Assembly (NCBI GenBank): GCA_037953625.1
Contig: CM075651.1
Location: forward strand, 131,716,501-131,780,500
Direction: 5' to 3'
Source of the DNA: Crotalaria pallida
Taxonomy: Eukaryota; Streptophyta; Magnoliopsida; Fabales; Fabaceae
DNA length: 64,000 nucleotides
How positions within the stretch are numbered: position 1 is the first letter of the stretch; each line of letters begins with the position of its first letter. Position numbers and translations under genes: made by a program. Below, in pieces: positions 24,859 to 33,400 of this stretch. Below the pieces are notes generated by a model, which saw only the letters and a program-made list of their open reading frames with translations, searched no databases and had not been told where the DNA came from.

Positions 24859-25165
24859 TGTGAGATATATATATAAATAGTAAATCAACTTTAAATTCAT
24901 TTGAATAACAACTCATGCTCCTAACTTCCCGTGTCTTTTCCGTGTTGTTACAATATGTGAAAATTATTGTTTCATCCTAATTTTAAACATAGCCTTCAGT
25001 ATAAAAAGGCCTATGTTCTTTCATTCTTGTATAACATATGAAAAGAAAGAGAATTGTGAATAATAATTACAAAGAGATATAACAAGAGGTTTATCTCTGC
25101 CTCACGTCCTCTCTTTTTATTCCGCTGCGTTTTCTTTTTAAATTTTCCTTGGTGATTTGATATCA
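24859..25165 (+). repeat. 3' LTR of copia element
   Basis: 307 bp, about 98% identical to the 5' LTR, with one extra TA dinucleotide near its start. It is followed by the target duplication TTGAT. Confidence 0.95.
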
Positions 25166-25170
25166 TTGAT

Positions 25171-25495
25171 CTTAATTTTAGATAAAAAAATGTTGACATA
25201 ATTAACAGATATCACATCAGCGATGTCATGTCAATAAATAACATCTCTATTTATTTCCTATTTTTTTTGGCTTCCCTAACAAAATGTTTGGAACGCAGTA
25301 GTCAGTAATCAAAGAAACTTTTTTTTGGGGTGTATATGAGAACAAGAAAAAATTGTTTGGGTGGATTGGAATTGGTGTGCAAACCAAAGAAGGAATGTGG
25401 TTTGAAATTAAAAATATTAATTTTTTAACCTAGGTTATATGGAAATGTCGTTTGTTACATGGGGAAACCTCCCAGGTTCTAAGGGTTAGGTGGGG
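25171..25495. other. Intergenic right flank of the copia element
   Basis: The first ~90 bp (ATGTTGACATAATTAACAGA onward) resemble the interior of common legume 'ggtccc' inverted-repeat elements and may continue the segment left of the copia insertion. No gene. Confidence 0.35.
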
Positions 25496-25499
25496 TTAT

Positions 25500-26890
25500 T
25501 TTTATGCTAGTTGCTTAGCTACTCACTAGGGATCAATTTTATTGAAAGCTCTACTTGGTAGAAAAACCTTTATTATAGTGATAAGCTTGAAGGCTTTGAT
25601 GATTTTTTTCATGTGTATTTCTAAGAAATTAGGTTGTGGTGATAAAATTCTAGTATATTTTGGGAATATACTTGGGGCATGGATAGTCTCAAATTTTTGT
25701 TTACTGCCCTATATATGGTTGCCTCTGACGAAAAAAAACCTTTTTTCTTAGATGAGTATTTGAGTTAGGAATTCTTGGAACTTGAATTTATATTAGAGGA
25801 GGGAGCTGCATACTTGGGAACATTTTCTCGTTGAAGACCTTCGGATTCTATGCTTATTTAGTAAGGGACAAGTTAAATTGTTGGATTTGGAATGATGGAG
25901 CATTGAATTTTTAGTTAAACACGTTTACTCGTATGGTAACATAGAGTATAATTGTGATAACAACAATTCGTTGATATAAAAAAGATATTAACAATTAAAG
26001 ATATCATATTATTTGCCATACACATATTACTCATTGCAAATAATATAGAGAAGATATGTTGTGCACTGAAAGTATAGTACATTATTCATCACATGTGAGT
26101 TTGTGATTAATGATTTTTAAGTAAAAGTAATACAAATGTACAATGAATGATATATCAACACTCTAACCGTATAAAAACTTTTACATTATTAGTGCTTAAA
26201 AGTCAAGTTGAGTACAATCTCCATTATTTATTTCCAACGTTAGACAAAAATTTGGATTTTTTTTTTTTGTTATTTTATTTTATGAAATGAACTTTGTTTA
26301 GTTATATTAAGAACATTTTTTAATTTTTAATCTATACATTAGGTGAATATGATTTTGGCTTTCCTATCGCCACAGTCAACCTTATTATGTTTTGTGTCAC
26401 TAGTTCTTCTCTATCTCTGGTCTGGAATGTTATCAAGCTAGGCCTAGGCGTATTTATGCATGGAGAAGCTTTCTCTTATGATCTCTGCTAAAGAATGTAG
26501 TTCGGTCGAAGCTTGTTAAATTTGAAGGCATTAAATTCTCATCAAACTTGGGGAAATATTTGGGTTTCCCTATTGAGTTTCTAAGGAGGATTATGCTTTC
26601 ATTGTTGATAAGTGGATTGATGAAGGCCCGCTTTCGCAGCATTGTTGAAAAGAATGATGATCGTTTTCATGTTTATGCTGCTTATCTTAATGACATAAGG
26701 TTGTTGCTGGATGAGGAGTAGTGGACTGTGATTTTCCAACATTGTCTTCGCGAAGGGAACCAGTCTGCGAATTTATTGGCCAAGTAAGGTGCTATTGGTG
26801 ATGTTAGCTGCAAGATTTGGGTGGATGCTCCTCTTGCTTTATCTGCTTTTCTTCTAGCGGATAAGATGGGAATAACTTTCGCTAGAGTTT
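25500..26890 (+). pseudogene. Degenerate LINE relic (RT tail, then RNase H end)
   Basis: Reading all three plus frames shows the post-RT region of plant LINEs (GCGDKILVYFGNILGAWIVS at about 25632-25691). A pattern like WEHFLVEDL follows near 25820. A typical RT-end motif occurs near 26530 (SSNLGKYLGFP). The RNase H C-terminus is at about 26690-26890 (WTVIFQHCLREGNQSANLLA, with a stop just before). Frames shift repeatedly, and about 480 bp of unrelated AT-rich sequence (25925-26400) interrupts it. This is an old, rearranged copy. Confidence 0.65.
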
Positions 26891-26949
26891 AGTTTCTTTT
26901 GCTTTTTTACGTTTCCTGCTTACCAAAGAGAAAAAATCAATGCAAATGA

Positions 26950-27060
26950 GGAGCATATCCCTTTCGTGACAGTCGGAGACTAATCCTCTCCGAAGCGTAA
27001 AGATTATCTAAGTGGATATTATCTTTATTAATAAAGCCTTTTCCATACCCGCAAGGAACC
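26950..27060 (-). repeat. Dispersed repeat, 'gactaatcctctccgaagcg' family, copy 1
   Basis: Contains GGAGACTAATCCTCTCCGAA, GCGTAAAGATTATCTAAGTG and AATAAAGCCTTTTCC. Better copies lie at 49500-49622 and 58605-58700. Where intact it starts with a T-run plus GGTGTRYACCAAGGGTATC, so it may be the minus strand of a small poly(A)-ended retroelement (SINE or LINE 3' end). Confidence 0.55.
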
Positions 27061-27124
27061 CTGACATCATGGTTAAGGAACTCAGTTATCTGCCAATTGT
27101 ATTAGGCCTTGTTGGTTAATTTTA

Positions 27125-27310
27125 TGAGAAAATGGCACCGACAGTGTTAAATTTTTTACACCATCATTGTATCATCCATCATTCATCTGTTTATTATCTT
27201 TGACTTTTAGATTAAAGTAATACAAATAAATTTAAAGTAATACAAATAAATGGTGGATGATGAATTGATGGTATAAAAACTCTACACCGTTAGTGCATAT
27301 CAATTAATCT
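27125..27310. mobile_element. MITE-like inverted repeat, 'cactaacggtgta' family
   Basis: The left arm (GACAGTGTTAAATTTTTTAC, then ACCATCATTG) pairs with the right arm (AATTGATGGTATAAAAACTC, then TACACCGTTAGTGCAT). A short tandem repeat of AAAGTAATACAAATAAAT lies in the loop. Same family as 3541-3715. Confidence 0.6.
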
Positions 27311-27516
27311 ATAATTTTATTACCAAATTGCTACCGTGTTTTTAACGATTTCAAAATGGTAGTGTAACGTTGATTTCTCACTAAGCTCACCCCGGGCAAA
27401 GTCGGTCCAAACCATTTTTGGACTCTTGGAAACAAAAATATAAGAAGCCCTTTTTAGTCTTGAGCCCGAGGCGGTTCTTTGGACCTACCCCTAGGACCGC
27501 CCTGACATAAGGAGAA

Positions 27517-28354
27517 GAGAATTAGTTTCCAAAGCCCAACCTTTAGCCCCAACCCCCATTTTAATTGGGAAAAGACAAAACTACCTCTTCTTCAATTTTT
27601 CCTCAAACCCCACCCTTCTTCTTCCTCCCTTCTTCTCTGCCCACCCACCCTTCTTCTTCCTCCCTTCTTCTCTTGCTTCTTCTTCACTACCCATTCTTCT
27701 TCTTCCACTCTTCTGCCCATTCTTCCACCCCCTTCACCGCCGTCTTCTTCCTCTGAGTCACTATCTCCAGATCCCGTCTTCTTCCTTGCCGCACGCACCC
27801 ACCATCACCGTTTCTTCCTTGTTCTTCGTTGATGGTGGACCGTCGCGATGCCTCTCCCGCTCCGTCACGGCTGCGTTTGTTGCTCCGGCCTCTGCCTTCC
27901 TTAGAACCGAGGCGCGCCCACGACGCACAAAAACGAGTTTGCAGGTTTCCAGCCGCCGAAGTCAAAGGAAGGAGGCGAAGTCATTCACCTTCCGCGATTC
28001 ACCGCCATTGCTAACCCACCGAGAATTGCCGACCCGACTTCTCGATCCGCCGCTGCGCCACCAAGCAAAGGTAAGGCAGCACCCCTTGCCGCCGTTTCTT
28101 CTGCCACCACCGCCATCACCGGCGTAAGGTGAACTACCCGTGGTGGCCTTTGGTCTATACTTGTCGTCGCCGCTGCTGTACCACCCTCCCTTGCTTGCAG
28201 CTGCTGCAAACCAGCAATAGGGTTTCAACCCCAAAAAAAAAAAGGGAGGAAGAAGAAGGGTGGGGTTTGAGGAAAAAATTGAAGGGGTATTTTTGTCTTT
28301 TCCCAATTAAAATGGGGGTTGGGACTAAAGGTTGGGGTTTGAGAACTAATTCTC
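27517..28354. mobile_element. Pack-MULE-like element, 838 bp, perfect 9-bp target duplication
   Basis: TAAGGAGAA occurs immediately outside both ends (27508-27516 and 28355-28363), the 9-bp duplication diagnostic of Mutator-like transposons. The termini begin GAGAATTAG and pair over more than 100 bp, including CCCCCATTTTAATTGGGAAA and CCTCAAACCCCACCCTTCTT. The interior (about 27720-28200) is strikingly more GC-rich than its surroundings and is rich in CCGCC and CCACC. It carries a 113-codon plus frame (27786-28127) and competing frames on the other strand. No transposase is present. The likeliest reading is a non-autonomous MULE carrying captured gene or 5'-leader sequence; the donor is unknown. 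Confidence 0.85.
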
Positions 28355-28382
28355 TAAGGAGAAAACAAATTGTACTTTTTTT

Positions 28383-28655
28383 ATCTTATAAATAAGATAT
28401 TTTTGGAGTTTTTTTTTCCACCAAGAAAAATGAGTAGTAGCATTGAAAATATGAAAATTTAATATACTTTTCAAAATTACCCTTATAATTGTTATTGAAA
28501 CTCTAGAAAGTATTGATTTAATAGGAGTGTTTGTGGAAAGAAGTAATTAAATGCTATTAAAAATTGAAATGAAATCTTATAAATAGGACCAAAATAAAAA
28601 CACCAAGAAAATCTTATAAATATCTTATTAATAAGACCGACCGGATGGAGTACAA
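28383..28655. mobile_element. Stowaway-like MITE
   Basis: The left arm (TCTTATAAATAAGATATTTT) pairs with the right arm (AAATATCTTATTAATAAGAC), and it ends GGATGGAGTA, the complement of the TACTCC start of Stowaway elements. It shares interior motifs with 45120-45359 and 47296-47570 (TTAATAGGAGTGTTTGTGGAA). Confidence 0.55.
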
Positions 28656-28663
28656 TTTTATTC

Positions 28664-29036
28664 TAATAATGATGATGGAGTTATTATAGTATCATGCCTG
28701 TGTGCTGTGTCCCTTTCCTTGCTTCCTAAATTTTAGCTGATAAGAAAGAAGAGATGATGTTTCATCAGTTTGAAGTCCACGTGCTTCATTCGGGTCCTCT
28801 TACACACCTGAGTTTGGAGGCAACATGACACGCAGCACTGCCTTGCACTTTTCTCTTTGCCAACGCATCATTTAATTGTATATTTCTCTAAATAATAAAT
28901 ATGAGTGGCTAAGCTAAGGTACCTATTTATATGTACTCCATTCAACTGCAGAAAGTCTCAGCAGTGTCTTCTGTTTTTGTGCTTTTTGAGATTTCCAAGT
29001 AAGTTCATGTTCATATAGGGTTGTTATTAAAACATA
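28664..29036. other. Intergenic, nothing recognised
   Basis: Unique sequence with no convincing frame. TATA-like and leader-like features near 28925-28980 are too weak to call a promoter. Confidence 0.35.
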
Positions 29037-29516
29037 GGCTTAATTATGTCATAGGTCTTTGAAGTTTGAGGTATTTTTGTTAGATATTTTTATTTTTTTT
29101 TAATGTCTGACTCTTCGAAGAAGTTATTTTTAAGTTTGTCATATATATCCGTATTACCAATTCTGACTAATTTTGCTGACATGTAACATCAAAATCCTAG
29201 TGTGACGCAGGAGGTTGGTCATGTGGTGTTGCGTGATTTCACATGGGCGAAGACAACCTCTCTCTTTAATCTTTTCTTTTTCTTTTTTATTTAACTAAAA
29301 ATTTAAAATTATTAAGTTTTTTAGTTCTTTAATTTTTTAAAAAAAGGATCTTTGTCCGCGGGACACCACGTGCCTAAATTGGTCAGAATTGGTAGTAGGG
29401 GTATATGACAAACCCAGAAGTAACTTCTAACTTTGAGGAGTTAGACATTAAAAAAAAGAAAAGAGTATCTAGCAAAAACACCCCAAACTTCAAGGACTTA
29501 TAAACATAATTAAATC
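29037..29516. mobile_element. Mutator-type MITE, 480 bp, 9-bp target duplication with one mismatch
   Basis: The ends start GGCTTAATTATGTC and the arms pair for more than 150 bp. The flanks are TAAAACATA (29028-29036) and TAAAATATA (29517-29525). The same family occurs at 57291-57805, where the duplication is perfect. There is no coding capacity. Confidence 0.8.
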
Positions 29517-29594
29517 TAAAATATAATATAGTGTTGTGAATTTTTTTAAGAGAAGAAAATGTTGTCATTGAAATTTGAACTTGTTTATTGAGTA

Positions 29595-29862
29595 TTCCTC
29601 CGGTCCTATTTATAAGTCACATTCCAGAAGGATTCTTTGGTCCTATTTATAAGTCACTTTGTATTTTTTAGGAGGCACTTATTGCTATTTTCTTTTATTT
29701 GCCCTTTGCCCATTAATGTGAAGTAATACAATGTGAAATTCCCAATGTAAATTAAGAGGGTAAGATTGTAATGTTGAAGTATTTTTTTAAAGAACTTAAC
29801 TACCCTCCTTGGTCCATGTGATATGGTTAAGTATGCCCTATAAATAGGATCATAGGGAGTAA
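29595..29862. mobile_element. Stowaway-type MITE, 268 bp
   Basis: Flanked by TA. The ends TTCCTCCGGTCCTATTTATA and the complement of TATAAATAGGATCATAGGGA pair well. It shares its interior with 37390-37661 (CACTTATTGCTATTTTC, GAAATTCCCAATG). Confidence 0.75.
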
Positions 29863-29864
29863 TA

Positions 29865-30487
29865 TAGTGTTGTGATTTTTCTTTTAAAGAAGAAAGCATT
29901 GTAATTAGAATTTGAACTTGGTAAAATTTATGTCTCGCAGTTCTATATAGATGTGAGACTATTGTTTTTTAATTAAAACTTATGATGGGACTGCTACCTT
30001 GATTGTTGGCTCCCTTGCATGCTATGCATGGAAACTGTTTCAAACTAAAGAGTTTCTACTTTAATTGTCCTATTTTTATTTTTTTTTATTTCTTCATTCT
30101 TTATATGCATATTCTTTTCCCCAAGTTCTATGAAGTGAAACCTTAGGAATATCATAGCATTGGCATTAAAGCCTCATAGCATTAGACGCATATCAATTTC
30201 TAATTTTTCTTTCTAAATTATTATTATCATTATAGTTTGCATTTGGTTTGGAAAATGATTCATGCACACCAAAACTTGGACACTAACACTGTGTCTGGTG
30301 TTTTTTTTCAATGTACTTTAGGCAAACGTGTAAAACAAAAAGTTAAAAATTATGTGAGAAATAGAATTAAATGTGTGTCTTCATTTTAAATCTTCCTCCA
30401 CATATCATTTTCTTTAATTATGTAATGCTTTTCAATCTTCTTCAGAAAAGACATAAGTTTTGTATTCTACATTCTAAAAAAGAGAAG
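29865..30487 (+). promoter_or_regulatory. Upstream region of the PHO1-like gene
   Basis: AT-rich sequence between a Stowaway element and the PHO1-like start codon. It presumably holds the promoter and leader. The only specific site I would name is the P1BS-like octamer listed separately. An upstream in-frame ATG at 30371 would add 39 residues without SPX similarity, so I start the protein at 30488. Confidence 0.4.
30107..30114. promoter_or_regulatory. P1BS-like PHR1 binding site
   Basis: GCATATTC fits the GNATATNC consensus bound by PHR1-type MYB factors at phosphate-starvation genes. It lies 374 bp upstream of the start codon of a phosphate exporter homolog, which makes it plausible. The octamer is expected about once per 4 kb by chance. 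Confidence 0.35.
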
Positions 30488-33400
30488 ATGACATTCAAGA
30501 AAGACTTCAAACAACAAATGGTGCGAGAGTGGGAGAAAGACTACATGGACTATGAAGGCCTCAAAAGAATATTGAAAGAGGTTAAAAGAAGCAAGCAAGC
30601 AACACACAATAAGTCCTTACATGGACTACACTTGCATGGCAGCACTCATCACAGAGAAGGGGATATTGAAGACCAGGTTATAGATGTTGAGACATTGGAG
30701 AAAGATGGTTCCAAAGAGTTGTATAAGACCAACTTTCAAAAGGGGCTTGAAGAAGGAGGAGAGGCTGAAGCAAGATTCTTTCAAAAACTTGATGAAGAGC
30801 TCAACAAGGTCAATGCCTTTTATCAGGAACAGGTTGAGGCTGCAAAGCATGAAGCAACTCTTTTGAGTAAACAAATGGAGGCTTTAGTTGCCCTCAGGGT
30901 GAAGGTGAAAAACCCTGATTCAGGTAACAATTATTGTTGGTATTTGCACATCACATTCATTACATCATTCTTATATCACTTCTTTTTTGGATAATAGAAA
31001 AACTCACATTATAATGACTATCTATTATTAATTTCTCAAAAATGAAAAGTGTAGAAGTCAGGGGTAGAGAAGGTGGGCTAAAGGATTGTGATAGAAAACC
31101 ACTGGATATTGAGATTAGAAAGACAAAAATACAAAGAAATTACAGCATATGCTGTCCCAGAGACATAGGCCTCCTACTACATACACAGGGTTTCCCCCTA
31201 ACAAGGAGTCTCCTCCTTCAACCTTTAACAAATGACAAATTCTTGAATGAATAGTTTCAACCCTCCACACAACATATTTAAACATAATAATATAACTATC
31301 AAACAATAACTACTCATAACTTCCTAATGCAGTAACCACCGATAACTACCTAATACATTTAGTACATTAATTTATTTAATTCAATATAAATCTCTAAGAG
31401 CTTATTTTCCTATCAATGCCTCCTGTTACAGAAGCAGCCTTGTCCTCAAGGCTGAATATAGGAAATTGTCTCTTCAGGATAGATTTCCCCTCTTGGGTCG
31501 TATCTTCCGTTGTCATTCCTCTTTGTGCCTTCACAACAACTGTCTCAACAAATGGGTCTGGAGGCTTTGGTGGTGGACGCCGAGTCAACTGATGCGAGAC
31601 ACTGAACTCAGCCATCGTATACGCTTCAGAGGACAAACTGAAGTCCAAAATTTCTAGGGACACCGCCAATCGTGGTAGGTTTGCCTCCATGTTTGATGCA
31701 CTCTCCTTCCACCCATTCTCTGCCATTGCAGTTCCCTTAAAGAGGATTCTGCCCTCTTTGTCACTACCCAAAGGTTTGCTTGATGCACTCTCCTTCCACC
31801 CATTCTCTACCATTGCAGTTCCGTTAGAGAGGATTATGCCCTCTTTGTCACTACCCAAAGGATGATTGTCGTAGCCCGGTCTCACCTTACCACTCTCTTG
31901 TTTAACCCTCTGCATTCTGTGAACTTCTTCATTGTTCTTTCCCATGATCTTCCTGATTTCGGATAGGATGCTCTCCTTTAAATTTATCTCTAAAGCAGTC
32001 ATCTTCTCCTCAATGTTAGCCAATCTCTCCCCCATCCCTTCAATCTTTTCCTCTAACAAATCAACTCTTTCTGACACTCTTGCCATGATTAGCACACGAT
32101 TTCGCTGGTCTCACAAATCTCCCCCTTTTGGATCCGGCAGGTCGGACCAATTGATAGAAAACCACTAGATATTGAGATTAGAAAGACAAGAATACAAAGA
32201 AATTACAGCAGATGCTGTCCCAGAGACCTAGGCCTCCTACTACATACACAGGGTTTCCCCCTAACAAGGAGTCTCCTCCTTCAACCTTTAACAAATGACA
32301 AATCCTTGAATGAATAGTTTCAACCCTCCACACAACATATTTAAACATAATAATATAACTATCAAACAATAACTACTCATAACTTCCTAATGCAGTAACC
32401 ACTGATAACTACCTAATACATTTAGTACATTAATTTATTTAATTCAATATAAATCTCTAAGAGCTTATTTTCCTATCAGATTGCATGGCCCCCCTCAAAT
32501 ATAAAAGGATTTCTTCAACATCCATTGCTTTATTTCAAAAACTTACTTCAATTTGTTAATGAATGAGTTGTTAGTTGCTTGTGTAAAACATTAGTGTAGA
32601 ATAAAGTGCTATTTTCTAAGCTCATGTATATCATTCAGTGTAACTAGCAACAGTGGTACTAAGAGTGGCAATTTATCTTCTGTTCATTAGTGAATTCAAC
32701 TAATTTTGCAGAATAAGATTCATAGTCTAATAAAAGTCTGAGTTTGAGCCAAATTTGCAGGGTTGCAGTTGCACCGTATTGGTTCATCAGCCGACGAAAT
32801 CGTGGATCAGAATTATCAGCAAAATGATTCGATGGGTGGTCTTGGAGTTGATGATCCTATTCGACATAAAAATAGAAACAGTCATCATGAGGATGAAGCA
32901 CATGATAATCACAACACAAAAGATCCCATGGAAATCCTTGAGAATGTAAAGATTGACAATGCTCTTCAATCTCCAATGTCAACAATTAAAAATGTTTTTA
33001 CAGATTCCAATCAAGATGAGTTAAGCTTCAACAAAGAAGAGCTAAGAAAAATTGAAGAGCAATTGAGACTGGTGTTTATTGAGTTCTATCAGAAACTCCT
33101 CCATCTCAAAGAATACAGGTAATTAACATTTCACAGGTTATTTCTACTTTCTGATGGACTAATAGAGTAAAATGGTCTATACTTTCAAGAGTTAGTTTTG
33201 TCATGTCTTATTTATCTATTCAAATGGATGAAACAGTTTTATGAACATCTCAGCTTTTTCCAAGATCATGAAGAAGTATGAACAGGTTAGTTGCATACTC
33301 AGTACCTGCGAGACGTCTGTTCTCTTAGCTGCGTGTTCTTCACAAATTCAAGAATTCGACATTGGACTGAATATATTTAGAGATGATTGTTCTATTAAGA

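Larger units (their letters stand above)
20353..25165 (+). mobile_element. Ty1-copia retrotransposon, 4,813 bp, both LTRs and TTGAT target duplication
   Basis: The LTRs (305 and 307 bp) start TGTGAGATATATATA and end TTTGATATCA. TTGAT lies immediately outside at 20348-20352 and 25166-25170. The internal region has a tRNA-iMet primer site, a gag-pol frame in copia order (gag, protease, integrase, RT, RNase H) and a purine tract before the 3' LTR. By hand comparison the LTRs differ at about 7 substitutions plus one 2-bp TA indel (~2.3%), implying insertion roughly 1 Mya under commonly used plant rates. The element is structurally complete but coding-dead. Copia lineage is not assigned. Confidence 0.95.
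31089..32478 (-). mobile_element. Internally deleted LTR retrotransposon in PHO1 intron 1, GATTG target duplication
   Basis: Two 327-bp LTRs (31089-31415 and 32152-32478) bound a 736-bp interior. GATTG lies outside both ends (31084-31088, 32479-32483). LTR ends are TGATAG...CTATCA. By hand count the LTRs differ at about 6 positions (~1.8%), so the insertion is recent. The interior codes on the minus strand for a gag-like start joined to a gypsy-pol-like end. Protease, RT and integrase are missing. It is antisense to the host gene, and removing it leaves an ordinary intron of about 440 bp. Confidence 0.92.

Noticed and set aside
27592..27798. Glu/Lys/Arg-rich minus-strand frame
   Set aside because: It is the complement of the CTTCTTCC-rich terminal repeat of the Pack-MULE-like element, not a gene.
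30371..30487. N-terminal extension of the PHO1-like protein from ATG 30371
   Set aside because: The extra residues have no SPX similarity and the family's conserved start is the Met at 30488.
31115..32369. Two identical 63-codon minus frames
   Set aside because: They are the same LTR read twice; both are explained by the retroelement in PHO1 intron 1.
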